Of a DNA stretch of 37,690 nt, positions 7,457-16,421 are shown piece after piece; position 1 is the stretch's first letter, and every line of letters begins with the position of its first letter. The notes beneath the pieces were generated by a model. The model ran no database searches. It had not been told where the DNA came from and worked only from the letters and a program-made list of their open reading frames with translations. A program made the translations under genes and the position numbers. The stretch is from a virus. The stretch is taken from positions 1 to 37,690 of the IMG/VR virus record IMGVR_UViG_3300024999_000230; one strand, given 5' to 3'.

Positions 7457-8089
7457 TTATTGTTTGATTAGGTAAATTTTATCACCCTGAACAACTTTGA
7501 TGGACTTAACTCCTATTGATAATATATCTCTAAGATTTACGTATGTACTTCCATCAATCTTATAGTTATCAACCTTTACTGGAGTTCCATCTGAATAAAA
7601 AAGTTTCATAGTATTATGCTCCACATTATCATCTCCTTTATCTTTTGATGTAATAGGCACTTTACCAGCTTGCACTTCTTTTAAAGTCAAGCCACCTGTC
7701 CATTGAAAATGCGGTAGATCTACGAAATTTCCAAAATCTGTTCCGCCCCAAGTTAACCCTAGAGACTTACCGATAGCACCTACTTCATAATAATCTTTCT
7801 GCCCATCCTTATCTGTATCACAAGAAGAAGACCAATTTACTGTCGTTCCGTCTACATTTAAAACAGCGAAATCAAATGCGAGGCGAAAATTGTGGAAACT
7901 GCTTCCTCCTTTTGCGTTGGAAATTATTGCGCCTACTTTAGTTCTTCCTTGTGCATAGATTTCATTTTGTTCTTTAATAGTTCTATAGGTTTGAGTAATG
8001 ATTATGTTTATACCTTGTTTCTTGCTTTTTTCTATAAGCTTTTCTGCTAGATATTTGACATAAGGATGAAGAACACTTAAATCTTTCAT
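7457..8089 (-). CDS. endolysin, M15-family peptidase (CwlK/VanY-like)
   Basis: A 210-residue peptidoglycan peptidase. Residues about 7-140 match the M15C L-alanyl-D-glutamate endopeptidase fold, with the zinc ligands visible in SSFHNFRLAFD (H66, D73) and DLPHFQW (H127). The enzyme would cut the stem peptide at lysis. Residues about 160-210 form a partial copper amine oxidase N-domain-like 'stalk' module (YVNLRDI pattern) that probably binds or positions it on the cell wall. It follows the holin gene directly, completing a standard lysis cassette. Confidence 0.9.
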   Translation of the reverse strand: MKDLSVLHPYVKYLAEKLIEKSKKQGINIIITQTYRTIKEQNEIYAQGRTKVGAIISNAKGGSSFHNFRLAFDFAVLNVDGTTVNWSSSCDTDKDGQKDYYEVGAIGKSLGLTWGGTDFGNFVDLPHFQWTGGLTLKEVQAGKVPITSKDKGDDNVEHNTMKLFYSDGTPVKVDNYKIDGSTYVNLRDILSIGVKSIKVVQGDKIYLIKQ

Positions 8090-8118
8090 ATAATCACCTT
8101 CTATTCATTTTATATTTT

Positions 8119-8646
8119 TCATACAACTGGAGCATCATCTTCTTTATCAATCTCACTTTCTATTTGTTTCTTTTTTTTATTAATCAATCTCAACAAAGGG
8201 TCAACAAATGTACTCCCGCAATCATGCAAATTCTCTAATATACTTTTAATTTCAATAATTACTAACCATGAATAAAAGATCATAGAAATTTGCTGACCTC
8301 CAAATATTTCGGGAATTATAGACGCTTGATTAGCTATATATAAAATGGGCAAATAGCAAACTGCTTTTACGCTTGTTCCCACTCTCATAGCTTTACTGGT
8401 AATCTTTTTGTCAATGAAACTCGCTTTATAATAGTTGGCGAAACTAAATACTTTATAATTAATCACCACTATTGAATAATGCTTTGTAAGAACGTCTATA
8501 ACTACCAGTGCAGCAATAAATATTAAGATTTCTTTTGGATACCCGATTGCCGAAAGAAATATCCCTAAAACTAAACTACAAAACCATATTGCCCCATTTT
8601 TAGCCAGTTCTAATAAATTTAAAACCTGAATACATAATACATTCAT
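8119..8646 (-). CDS. holin (phage holin family 4 type)
   Basis: A 175-residue protein from ATG 8646, which follows an AAGGGGG site; a longer in-frame extension to 8730 crosses a terminator and is unlikely. Hydrophobic segments lie near residues 16-36, 40-57, 92-112 and 121-140, and the C-terminus is strongly charged (KKKKQ and acidic tail). Size and topology match toxin-secretion/phage-lysis holins that form lesions letting the endolysin reach the wall. It precedes the endolysin in the same transcript. Confidence 0.85.
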   Translation of the reverse strand: MNVLCIQVLNLLELAKNGAIWFCSLVLGIFLSAIGYPKEILIFIAALVVIDVLTKHYSIVVINYKVFSFANYYKASFIDKKITSKAMRVGTSVKAVCYLPILYIANQASIIPEIFGGQQISMIFYSWLVIIEIKSILENLHDCGSTFVDPLLRLINKKKKQIESEIDKEDDAPVV

Positions 8647-8670
8647 CACCCATCCCCCTTGAAATTTAAA

Positions 8671-8703
8671 AATAAAAAGAGACACCCATAAATGAATGTC
8701 TCT
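8671..8703 (-). terminator. rho-independent terminator upstream of holin
   Basis: Reading leftward, AGAGACA / TGTCTCT form a 7-bp stem (8703-8697 with 8684-8678), followed by TTTTTATTT. It lies between the small gene 8762-8956 and the holin, so lysis genes probably depend on read-through or a local promoter. Confidence 0.75.
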
Positions 8704-8761
8704 AACCTCTATATTAACCTGCTTCCGCAAGTAATTTTAAAAAGAGAAGGGCAAATAAGCC

Positions 8762-8956
8762 CTATTTAGAAAATACCCCAACTAGCCATTCCTTATTCGT
8801 TTTTTCAATTAAAATGATAGTTTCATCTAGTTCGACTACTTTTAGTGGATAGCTGACAACAGACAATGCCCGTTCTATTGATATAAATTGAACTAAAAAT
8901 TTTGAAACTTCTTTTGAATTAGGAAAATTAAAGAATTTCTTATCTTTGATTCTCAT
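8762..8956 (-). CDS. small hypothetical protein
   Basis: A 64-residue protein; the ATG at 8956 lies 7 bases after AAAGGAGTG. It has a basic N-terminus and beta-strand-rich remainder with alternating valine/leucine, no cysteines and no membrane helix. No family recognised. It lies between a small HNH gene and the holin terminator. Confidence 0.55.
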   Translation of the reverse strand: MRIKDKKFFNFPNSKEVSKFLVQFISIERALSVVSYPLKVVELDETIILIEKTNKEWLVGVFSK

Positions 8957-8977
8957 TTTAATCACTCCTTTATTTTT

Positions 8978-9241
8978 TTAACTTCTTAGATAAATTGTTG
9001 GTGGTTCACTATAATCTGTAACTCTAGTATCAATTGAGTGTCCCCATTTGGGGCAATCGTCACAGAGCAACATTGCATTTTTTCTTGTATTTACTCTACG
9101 GTCATTATTATAATGGTGTATTTGAATTAAAATAGTTGACCCGCATATTTCACATACACAACCACGTTCCTTGATAATATTTTTTTTTAACTTTCTTGCT
9201 TGATCACGACCTTCTTTTTTACCACGTTTTGCTTGAGTCAT
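8978..9241 (-). CDS. small HNH-type zinc protein
   Basis: An 87-residue protein with a strong AAAGGAGTG site. A basic N-terminal helix (residues 1-27) precedes a compact HNH/zinc fold: CEIC, IHH, a conserved Asn and CDDC, ending in a short polar tail. It is shorter than most free-standing endonucleases, comparable to the small HNH proteins that accompany terminases and packaging enzymes. Nuclease activity is plausible since the paired histidines are present; target unknown. Confidence 0.75.
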   Translation of the reverse strand: MTQAKRGKKEGRDQARKLKKNIIKERGCVCEICGSTILIQIHHYNNDRRVNTRKNAMLLCDDCPKWGHSIDTRVTDYSEPPTIYLRS

Positions 9242-9330
9242 TGAGACCCCACTCCTTTCATTTCACATCCGTTAGTAAAACCAACAATTGTATATGAAAA
9301 GGGATAATTCCCTTGAGCTTACAAAGCAAA

Positions 9331-9360
9331 AACAACTTCCTGCTTTCACAAGAAGTTGTT
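9331..9360 (-). terminator. terminator after the subtilase gene
   Basis: AACAACTTC (9331-9339) pairs perfectly with GAAGTTGTT (9352-9360). On the minus strand the stem is followed by TTTTGC, so it would end transcripts from the subtilase and upstream tail genes. A second small stem AAGGGA/TCCCTT lies at 9298-9313. Confidence 0.75.
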
Positions 9361-9389
9361 TAATAAATTGAGAGAATTATATTAAAATC

Positions 9390-10379
9390 TTAATCTGTAA
9401 ATATCGCAATTTCTTTAGTGGTGTTATTCCATTTTAAATCCTTTATTGATCTTCCTTTTAATTTTTCACTTATAAGTCTTAAAGGTAAATAAGTGCTTCC
9501 ATTCATTAATCTTGCTGGGGTTGTGGTAGTCTCTTTTACTCCATCTACGTAAATATCGTTACTGTCTATTTTCATTACAATAGTCATATTTTTCACCTCT
9601 GGAATAATTTTGGGGAGAATAAAATTTCCATGACCAGTAAAGGAATCAACTCCTACATTTTCTAAATCAACGCAATTGCTAAAAATAAACTCCTTAATTT
9701 CTGGTATAGTTGGAACCCTTTTATATATTATTTTGAACCATAGCCAATATAAAGCAATCATCCCTACAGTTAAAGGAGAGGAAAAACTAGTACCTTCTAA
9801 TGTATCACCATTTACTTCTAATCCACTAAAATTCATTATATCAAGTTCTTCTCCATAACTTGAATAATCTGTTCGAACCAAAACTCCATCAACTAAATGT
9901 TCTGCACCAACAGAAAACCATTGAGATTCTTGTGCTTGAGTAGACATTTTATTCCCGAAGTTTCCGCTTGCACATACTAAAAAAGTGCTGCTGTTATAAA
10001 CATCTAATTCTGCTTTTCTGATCACGTCATTCTCAATATTGTTCATCGACATATTTACTAGTGGGATTTTGTTGTCTTTGCAATATTTCAATCCCTCGAT
10101 ATATCCTTTTCCATTAGATGAAGGATAGTTACTAGACAATATATGTATTTCTGCATTAGGACAAGCTTGAAGTATAATGTTACAAACCTGATTTCCATGA
10201 CTGTTTAATTCTTTAGAGGTAATATTGAATGGGTCTTTAATTTTGCCCGATAAATAAGGAGCATTGACATTTACGTTCTCGTCAAACACTCCTATTTTTA
10301 TCGTTTCTTTGCAGTTATTTTTAATCCAGTTTTTCCATATTAGTATATTGGAATATTCAAATTCTTTTTGGTTTAACAT
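9390..10379 (-). CDS. subtilisin-like serine protease with stalk domain
   Basis: A 329-residue peptidase S8 protein. The catalytic set is complete: D33 in IGVFDEN, H61 in SHGNQ, oxyanion N140 in CASGN and nucleophile S198 in GTSFSSP. No signal peptide or propeptide is visible, so it acts inside the cell, in the virion or after lysis. Residues about 265-329 form a copper amine oxidase N-domain-like module (YLPLRLISEKL, then TKEIAI), normally found in wall-associated proteins. The gene lies in the tail-fibre operon before the lysis cassette. Processing of tail proteins, degradation of surface protein during infection or host release are candidate roles; none is shown. Confidence 0.88.
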   Translation of the reverse strand: MLNQKEFEYSNILIWKNWIKNNCKETIKIGVFDENVNVNAPYLSGKIKDPFNITSKELNSHGNQVCNIILQACPNAEIHILSSNYPSSNGKGYIEGLKYCKDNKIPLVNMSMNNIENDVIRKAELDVYNSSTFLVCASGNFGNKMSTQAQESQWFSVGAEHLVDGVLVRTDYSSYGEELDIMNFSGLEVNGDTLEGTSFSSPLTVGMIALYWLWFKIIYKRVPTIPEIKEFIFSNCVDLENVGVDSFTGHGNFILPKIIPEVKNMTIVMKIDSNDIYVDGVKETTTTPARLMNGSTYLPLRLISEKLKGRSIKDLKWNNTTKEIAIFTD

Positions 10380-10398
10380 TATGCCTCACCTCTTTATT

Positions 10399-10797
10399 CT
10401 AAACGACTTCAGATACAAATCCTAATTCAACTTTTTTATCATGTCCCCATATTCTGCACTGTTCAATATAGCTATTATAAGCCGCAAAATCTGAATTACT
10501 TGCATCTAGAATTCCAAGTCGCAACATTTTGTACTCTTCGTTCTGGTCATATTCTCGCCTGATCATTTCGATTACTTTGCTGTCGACATCTTGTACAGTT
10601 GCAAATTCGGGAGGTTCAGGAGCGTTGGTGATAGAAACTATGTTGCCCAATTCATCCTCTGTGAAATCGGCAGGCAATCTTATTAGTTCGTTATATATTT
10701 CTTCCGATACTTCTTTTTGATTTTCAGCCAAAGCAACTTCAACACTTACATGTCCTTTACCGATAATTTTATTATCCTTAATTTCTATGTAAAACAT
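10399..10797 (-). CDS. tail-associated protein, possibly XkdW-like
   Basis: A 132-residue protein; ATG 10797 follows GGGAGGTG, and this start leaves a 2-base gap to the preceding tail-fibre stop, so the genes are coupled. A beta-rich N-terminus is followed by a helical C-terminus with the phrase YKMLRLGILDAS and a final WGHDKKVELGF. Position directly after a tail fibre and before lysis genes matches XkdW-like proteins of Bacillus prophages. The resemblance is from memory and not verified. Confidence 0.6.
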   Translation of the reverse strand: MFYIEIKDNKIIGKGHVSVEVALAENQKEVSEEIYNELIRLPADFTEDELGNIVSITNAPEPPEFATVQDVDSKVIEMIRREYDQNEEYKMLRLGILDASNSDFAAYNSYIEQCRIWGHDKKVELGFVSEVV

Positions 10798-10799
10798 TT

Positions 10800-11462
10800 T
10801 TACCACACCTCCCAATAAACTGTGCAATCTAACGAATAAGTTGAAACTGTTTCTGCACTTCCAAAATCTATCTGTAAATTAGTTCCATTTATATATACCT
10901 CTTTTATATACAGTTTAGAGACGCCACTAGCAACTCTATCCCCAAATGTAGGGGATGATGCACCTTGTGTTATCGAACCTGCATTTTCTCTTGTCCATAC
11001 ATTGTAATACTGACCTAAGCCAGTTACTTTTGTTTTAATGCTATTAGTACCAAAAAAAACAACAATAGAGTATACTAGAGAGGTATGTTTTATTACTGCA
11101 ATACCATTTTTATAAGCTCCGCCTAATGCGATATTTTTAGTTAAACTACCGCTTGCTGCTATAGCGTCTGTAAACGCATTAGTGCCGTAAACTTTTACCC
11201 CTCCCATAAAGCTACTCGCATGCAATCCATCAACGGTATCAGCATCTAACCCACTGCCAATACCATCAACGGTTTTAATTTTAGCCAATAGATTACTGGC
11301 GGTATCTACATTGGTAATATTAGTCGATATCTCCTGCAAAACATCCTCAACATTTGTAGCTGTATATTTATTCCCAGCGTCAACTATCCCTACTTTTGAA
11401 GCGGAATAATCTACTTCTTCCCATGCTAAAGTCGTTGTATTATATTTTTTTATTATTGGCAT
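10800..11462 (-). CDS. short tail fibre protein
   Basis: A 220-residue protein with a good AAGGAGG site. The N-terminus carries an adaptor-like segment followed by the tail-fibre repeat VDGIGSGLDADTVDGLH (about residues 68-85). The C-terminal half is glycine- and beta-strand-rich, ending in YWEVW, as in receptor-binding distal domains. It belongs to the leftward tail operon between the larger fibre gene (11496-12815) and the XkdW-like gene. Confidence 0.75.
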   Translation of the reverse strand: MPIIKKYNTTTLAWEEVDYSASKVGIVDAGNKYTATNVEDVLQEISTNITNVDTASNLLAKIKTVDGIGSGLDADTVDGLHASSFMGGVKVYGTNAFTDAIAASGSLTKNIALGGAYKNGIAVIKHTSLVYSIVVFFGTNSIKTKVTGLGQYYNVWTRENAGSITQGASSPTFGDRVASGVSKLYIKEVYINGTNLQIDFGSAETVSTYSLDCTVYWEVW

Positions 11463-11495
11463 TAAATAATCCTCCTTTATTTTATATTTTATTTA

Positions 11496-12815
11496 TTAAA
11501 CTGATAAGTCTAGCCACAGCTCGCCATTGCCTGTAGGTGAAGTTGGAGCAGTTGAAGATATCGTGATTCTCACACCGTTAACCTTACTTGCATTTAAATT
11601 AGTGCATAAAGTTCCGTTAGAAACAGGGATGTTTCCAGAAGCATTACCTGCCTCATATCCGTCAATTTTGTCAGAATTTAGATTAACATTTAAAGTTCCA
11701 TTAGAAATAGGAACACTACCACTAGAGTTTCCGACAGTATATCCAGCAACCTTTTCAGCATTATCTACAATGCCATTATTGGTTGTATCATATTGCGACT
11801 TTAGCATGTCTCCAAGCCCTGCACTAGTCATACTATCAATGACATACTTTTTTGTGGCTGGGTGATAATCTAATGTAGGATTAAAAGCAGTAGTGTTATC
11901 TAGGGTCAAAACATTAGATGTATCTGCTTTATTAGAAATGGTGTTCCATGTATCTATTAATGTTTGAGTTATTATATCTAATATACTTTTATTTAAATGA
12001 CTATGCCTAGCCACAGTATTAGACGATACATCAGAGTTGTTAGAGACTTCTGTGTCAAAATCTGATATTTGATTTACAGTATGTGATGTAGGATGGGTAT
12101 ATACAACTGTCTCTGCATTATTTATTTTTATATTCCCATTTATTGTAGAAGATATTACCTTGCTTGCATCTGGTGATATACCATCTAATTTAGTTTTATC
12201 TGTACCACTCATTGAACCAGAATTGCCACCTGCTATTGCATTTGGTATTACATCAGTACCACCAGTCACATGAGAAGATGCATGTGATGTAGGAGTTCTT
12301 GCATTGCTTAATCTACTGTCGTCTCCTGCACAAGCCGTATTTGTAGTGGTTCCAGTTATAATATCAATATCAACTTCATTATTGGCGGTATCATCTGTTA
12401 TTGAGACCTTTGAGCTACCAGCATTTATTTTTTTAAATTGTAGGTCTACACCTAGCTTTTGTTTAAATAGTCCGATACCAGCAGAACCAATATTTGACGC
12501 TGTATTAATTTCTCCTGTTCCCTCTCCACCTCCGCTTAATACATTTGCACACAAATCAACATACATATCTTTTAAATTGTTATTTAAAATACTCATCGTA
12601 ACTACTTCCCCAATTGTTGGGGAGAGTCCACTTCTTACTTTTACATTTGAATATGTTTGACCATTCATTACTATATTCACTGTGCCGTCTTCGTTGATTT
12701 CTTGGATAATAGCTTTTTTAGAAGTGTTAAATGATAATTTGGAGTTTGCAGATTCTATCATTTTTGCAATTGCGTCTAATATTTTTTTACCTTGTTCTAC
12801 AGAATTATCAGCCAA
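11496..12815 (-). CDS. tail fibre / baseplate protein
   Basis: A 439-residue protein that begins with TTG at 12815 behind GGAAGGAG. Residues about 25-95 look like a small OB-type beta domain (AIIQEINEDGTVNIVMNG), as in baseplate proteins. The rest is low-complexity fibre sequence with repeats: N-A/S-D-K-I-D-G-Y-E-A-G-N type units near 375-415, a KYV segment, and a C-terminal STAPTSPTGNGELWLDLS motif common to phage fibres. It probably connects the baseplate to host-recognition fibres. Confidence 0.78.
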   Translation of the reverse strand: MADNSVEQGKKILDAIAKMIESANSKLSFNTSKKAIIQEINEDGTVNIVMNGQTYSNVKVRSGLSPTIGEVVTMSILNNNLKDMYVDLCANVLSGGGEGTGEINTASNIGSAGIGLFKQKLGVDLQFKKINAGSSKVSITDDTANNEVDIDIITGTTTNTACAGDDSRLSNARTPTSHASSHVTGGTDVIPNAIAGGNSGSMSGTDKTKLDGISPDASKVISSTINGNIKINNAETVVYTHPTSHTVNQISDFDTEVSNNSDVSSNTVARHSHLNKSILDIITQTLIDTWNTISNKADTSNVLTLDNTTAFNPTLDYHPATKKYVIDSMTSAGLGDMLKSQYDTTNNGIVDNAEKVAGYTVGNSSGSVPISNGTLNVNLNSDKIDGYEAGNASGNIPVSNGTLCTNLNASKVNGVRITISSTAPTSPTGNGELWLDLSV

Positions 12816-12854
12816 TGGGTATCACTCCTTCCTTGCTGAAGTTTAATATTTTAT

Positions 12855-13991
12855 TTAACCAATATTTCTAACTCTCCAAAGTGTTAAATTCATAGTAGCG
12901 TTGAATCCCAAAGAATAAGAAATACCTTGAATAATATAATTGCCTTCGCAACCATTTGAATCATCTCTTAAGGAAATTACATCATTAATGTCATGAGAGA
13001 AATTTGGGATTAGATTTGTCTTAACTGATTCATTTGACTTTATGTGTTTTAAAAGCTCATAATCACTTCTAGTTTTTGCCAATTCTGTTGTGTATATCTT
13101 ATCGTCCTCAATTGCCTTAACTCGTTCTCCTATCACATCTATAGAAAGCTCGCTACCAGTTGAGTCAGATGAAAATGCGGTATATTGCACTCCTAAATCT
13201 GAATCCGTCATGCCGTAAACCGCAATGCTGTTTCTTATATCGTTCCATTGTAGTTCTCTATTACTTTCTAAATATAGGTTGGCGACTCCATTTTCACTAA
13301 CTTCTGTATAATCCCAACTAGAAGGAATAGTATCGTAATCAATTTCATCTAAAGATTTAGTAAAATGGAAATATCCGTCCAAATTATACGCTCCACTAAA
13401 TGAAACTATTTCTCCAAGATCTTCTAAAATTTTTGAGTAGTTGTCAGACGGAGAATATTTCAAAGTGTATGGTACTGTAGTACTGCACGTATCTATGATA
13501 TATTTTGTTTCGCCAGCGTCAATTAAAACTGCCTGTATAGCTTCATCAATTCTAGTACCAATTTCTATTTCATATTTATATTTTAGTTCTCCAGAAACCG
13601 TACCATTCAATAGATTATATTTGTCAATAGCTTGAAAACTAACCTCTTTATGAGTGGGATTACTTAGCACTGTAGGATTCCCTAAAATATATACCCCTTG
13701 GTTATATAAAATCTGAGTACCATCTAGCGATTCATATCCAGCTTTTATTTTTATTCGATTATTTATCCAGAGATTAGAAGTTGAAGAAGGGGTATATTTA
13801 CCATCTAAATTTCTAAAGGTTAAATTAAAGCTTCTGCGACAATTGTTTGTCGCATCAAAATTAGCACTTCCAGAAACAACATCAACTAAAGCTTCTCCTA
13901 ATGTATTTTCGTCTTTGTCTAGCCACTCGACGGAGTAAATATATTTTCTATAACTGAATGTAATAATTTGTTTCTCTGCGTCTGTTACCAT
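12855..13991 (-). CDS. tail hub-like baseplate protein
   Basis: A 378-residue beta-rich protein with a GGTGG site. The layout (two related beta domains, early RRSFNLTFRN..Y phrase, then a segment with YSKILEDLGEIV) resembles siphophage hub or baseplate proteins of the gp27 fold. The C-terminal NYIIQGISYSLGFNATMNLTL fits the 'lysM-less' end of such proteins that wraps the tail tube. Exact family not confirmed. It lies in the tail operon just before the fibre gene. Confidence 0.6.
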   Translation of the reverse strand: MVTDAEKQIITFSYRKYIYSVEWLDKDENTLGEALVDVVSGSANFDATNNCRRSFNLTFRNLDGKYTPSSTSNLWINNRIKIKAGYESLDGTQILYNQGVYILGNPTVLSNPTHKEVSFQAIDKYNLLNGTVSGELKYKYEIEIGTRIDEAIQAVLIDAGETKYIIDTCSTTVPYTLKYSPSDNYSKILEDLGEIVSFSGAYNLDGYFHFTKSLDEIDYDTIPSSWDYTEVSENGVANLYLESNRELQWNDIRNSIAVYGMTDSDLGVQYTAFSSDSTGSELSIDVIGERVKAIEDDKIYTTELAKTRSDYELLKHIKSNESVKTNLIPNFSHDINDVISLRDDSNGCEGNYIIQGISYSLGFNATMNLTLWRVRNIG

Positions 13992-14003
13992 ATATCCACC
14001 ACC

Positions 14004-14801
14004 TTATACATTGTCAACAGAACCAATTTCCATAAAGGAAAAGGTTATGCTTGATAGGGGATCACTAAGCCCTTGTAACATGTTATATGAGCTACTGTTG
14101 GTATCAACCTTCCATAAGTCGCCATCTGGATTTTTTAATATTTTAGGAAGTCCGTTATTTATAAAATCAACAACGTTTTTTCTGTATGAGATACTAACTT
14201 CCATAAAAGAATCTAGCAATGCGGCGGTTATACTTCCACTAATATATTGCTGGTTACCATATGAAACTATTGGGTATTTATTAAATGTATCATCATACAC
14301 ATATCTTTGTTTATTTACTAAAATATCAGAAACTTGAAGTCCAGCATTTATTCCTGCAAAAAATGGGTATGATTCATTTGTAGTTCCCGTAGCATCGCTT
14401 AACCACCAATAATCAAAATCTACTGATATTTGTGCTGTTACGGGTTGTCCTTCTATATCTGCGCTCATAGGAGATACTTGATATTCGTAAATCACATTCG
14501 GCTTTACCGTAGGGTCTAAGTATGAGAAATCCTCATCTGTTCCCAATGCTATAGTTGCCAATTCTTGAATTGAAGTGCTATCAATTCTCCTTTTTCTTAT
14601 TTTCCAACCATCTATTGTTAAGCCACCTAAACTAACATTCCCTCCCTCGGTGTTAGATAGAAACTTACACAATAGAAAAGTATCTATTTGCCACTCTTTT
14701 TTAGCTGATGTTAAATCTATTCCTGAAGTGCTTTCTCTTACATTAATTTCATCCAAAATACAGTTCTTAATTTCAAGATAGTCAATATTAGAAACCGACA
14801 T
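14004..14801 (-). CDS. tail structural protein with fibronectin-III-like domain
   Basis: A 265-residue protein with a perfect AGGAGGTGAT site. Residues about 60-130 look like a fibronectin type III fold (GWKIRKRR..., then VIYEYQVSPMSAD with aromatic strand positions). The rest is beta-rich without recognised motif. It starts 13 bases after the previous tail gene and precedes the hub-like gene, so a baseplate or surface-decoration role is likely. Confidence 0.65.
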   Translation of the reverse strand: MSVSNIDYLEIKNCILDEINVRESTSGIDLTSAKKEWQIDTFLLCKFLSNTEGGNVSLGGLTIDGWKIRKRRIDSTSIQELATIALGTDEDFSYLDPTVKPNVIYEYQVSPMSADIEGQPVTAQISVDFDYWWLSDATGTTNESYPFFAGINAGLQVSDILVNKQRYVYDDTFNKYPIVSYGNQQYISGSITAALLDSFMEVSISYRKNVVDFINNGLPKILKNPDGDLWKVDTNSSSYNMLQGLSDPLSSITFSFMEIGSVDNV

Positions 14802-14814
14802 ATATTATCACCTC

Positions 14815-16086
14815 CTAAGAAATCACTTCTGCGTGAAGTGTTAAATCGCTTCCGATTTGTTGAATATATAAATAATAATTACTACCAGATACAATTACTT
14901 TATCAATTAGTTCATCGTTTCTATATAAATTAAATGCCCCATTAAAATATCTAATCGAGATGAATTCCCCATTTGCGTTCCTCATTTTAAAAACTTCCAA
15001 ATCTACATCAGCTCCATTTGATAAATCAAGCCATAAACTATTTATATTTGTAGGATGATATACGTCACAAATAACCTGTTCAAATTGTGTTGTTCCCGAT
15101 ATGTTAATATCATATATCCATAAATAATCTGGACTTATCGGTGCTTGATTACCTATTACTACGTTCAAAGCTATCTCAGTGTTCTGTGACGAATCTACAA
15201 GCCATAGTGCATTGGTGTCACCAATCACATTTTTATAAGATATTAGCTGTGTATTTGTGTTTATGTTAAAAGTATAATCAGTCACAGATGACAGCCACAG
15301 TTCAGTTGTAAAATTGTTAGATATGCTGAATCCATCATCGAAATAAACTTTTTTCCCACCAGTTAAGTCTAATTTTTCAGCACCTATATAAGTGCTACTA
15401 TCTGATGTACCTATAATTTGAGACACATTCCACTGGAGCTGCACGGATGCCTTTTCATCAACTGATATTGCCTCCAATGCTATAGCGGATTTAGGAACTT
15501 CAAAACTAACATTAAATGATTGTTTGCCTGTAGTCGCCAATAAGTTGTCTTGTGATCTCGCCTGAAGCTCAATTTTGTAATTATTTAAATTTATTAAACC
15601 AAAAAATTCATGAGAAATTGTAGAATTGTAGATAAGACCAGAGTCACCTATTATTTCATTGTATATATTATAAAGAATTATCTGCCACGATTTAATAGCT
15701 ATACTTTCTAATTGTGAATACTCACCAGTAAAAGTATAGTTCGAGTTTTGAATTGTAGACGACAAATTTGTAAATGAAACTACTGGAGTAGAGCTACATT
15801 TAAAAATAACCCATTCTGAAACAGCAGATACATCGCTTTGATTCCAGACAGTAACATTAAATTTATAGGTAGTTCCATTAGTCAATGTGTTGGCGGCAAC
15901 GACATAAAAAGCATTAAGGCTTGATATTTTTGTCGTGTTTAGAACTAAGGAGTTATCTGAGTTTTTGTATATTTGTACTTGATAGTAGTATTGTCTATCC
16001 CCCAAGTTCTTCCAGCTTATAGTAATAGGAGAAGTTGCTGTTACTGGAATTGATGGAGACATAGAAGTAGGCTTTAAAATAGCCAT
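14815..16086 (-). CDS. fibronectin-III repeat tail protein
   Basis: A 423-residue protein from ATG 16086 behind AAAGGAGTG; the longer frame to 16125 lacks a site. Two Ig/Fn3-like domains occupy about residues 1-200 (LKPTSMSPS..., TISWKN, YYYQVQIYK, then WNQSDVSAVSEW). Two further beta domains resembling carbohydrate-binding or concanavalin folds end near ELIDKVIV. Such proteins decorate phage tails and bind cell-surface sugars. It is the first gene of the leftward tail segment after the island at 16.1-18.7 kb. Confidence 0.72.
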   Translation of the reverse strand: MAILKPTSMSPSIPVTATSPITISWKNLGDRQYYYQVQIYKNSDNSLVLNTTKISSLNAFYVVAANTLTNGTTYKFNVTVWNQSDVSAVSEWVIFKCSSTPVVSFTNLSSTIQNSNYTFTGEYSQLESIAIKSWQIILYNIYNEIIGDSGLIYNSTISHEFFGLINLNNYKIELQARSQDNLLATTGKQSFNVSFEVPKSAIALEAISVDEKASVQLQWNVSQIIGTSDSSTYIGAEKLDLTGGKKVYFDDGFSISNNFTTELWLSSVTDYTFNINTNTQLISYKNVIGDTNALWLVDSSQNTEIALNVVIGNQAPISPDYLWIYDINISGTTQFEQVICDVYHPTNINSLWLDLSNGADVDLEVFKMRNANGEFISIRYFNGAFNLYRNDELIDKVIVSGSNYYLYIQQIGSDLTLHAEVIS

Positions 16087-16179
16087 TTTATCCACTCCTT
16101 TCTTAAAATAAGTATAAAAAGACACCCTTTAGATGTCCCATTTTCAAATAAAATAAAACACTCCTTTCGTGCAAAACAA

Positions 16180-16313
16180 AAAGACATCTATTGGATGTCT
16201 TTGGGAAACTCATTATTTAATTCAAATAAAAGTGCTGTTTTAATACGTAAAAAAGACCTCTGGCTAGAGAGGTCTGATAAAAGTTAAAAACCTCGCCATT
16301 CCGCAAGGTTTTT
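16180..16313 (-). terminator. cluster of three terminators in the 16.1-16.4 kb gap
   Basis: Three perfect stem-loops occur in a row. They are AAAGACATC/GATGTCTTT (16180-16202), AGACCTCT/AGAGGTCT (16254-16275) and AAAAACCT/AGGTTTTT (16286-16313). All are followed by T-runs on the minus strand. A weaker GACA/TGTC stem lies near 16121-16137. The gap from 16087 to 16421 otherwise holds only a 16-codon coding remnant (16327-16374). The cluster insulates the tail genes from the toxin island. Confidence 0.8.
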
Positions 16314-16421
16314 AAAAATCTTTAAGTTACTTATTAAGTGATTCAATCATCGCCACAATTGAACCGATACTGCTTTATAATTATATTATATGCTGCTATT
16401 ATTTTTGTGTCAACCAAAAAA

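Noticed and set aside
11527-12660. Plus-strand frames opposite the tail-fibre genes
   Set aside because: They mirror codon structure of the minus-strand genes, lack ribosome sites and have low-complexity hydrophobic products.
16100-16140. A 12-codon minus-strand leader frame before the fibronectin tail gene
   Set aside because: The ribosome site is too far (about 17 bases) and the frame overlaps a weak hairpin.
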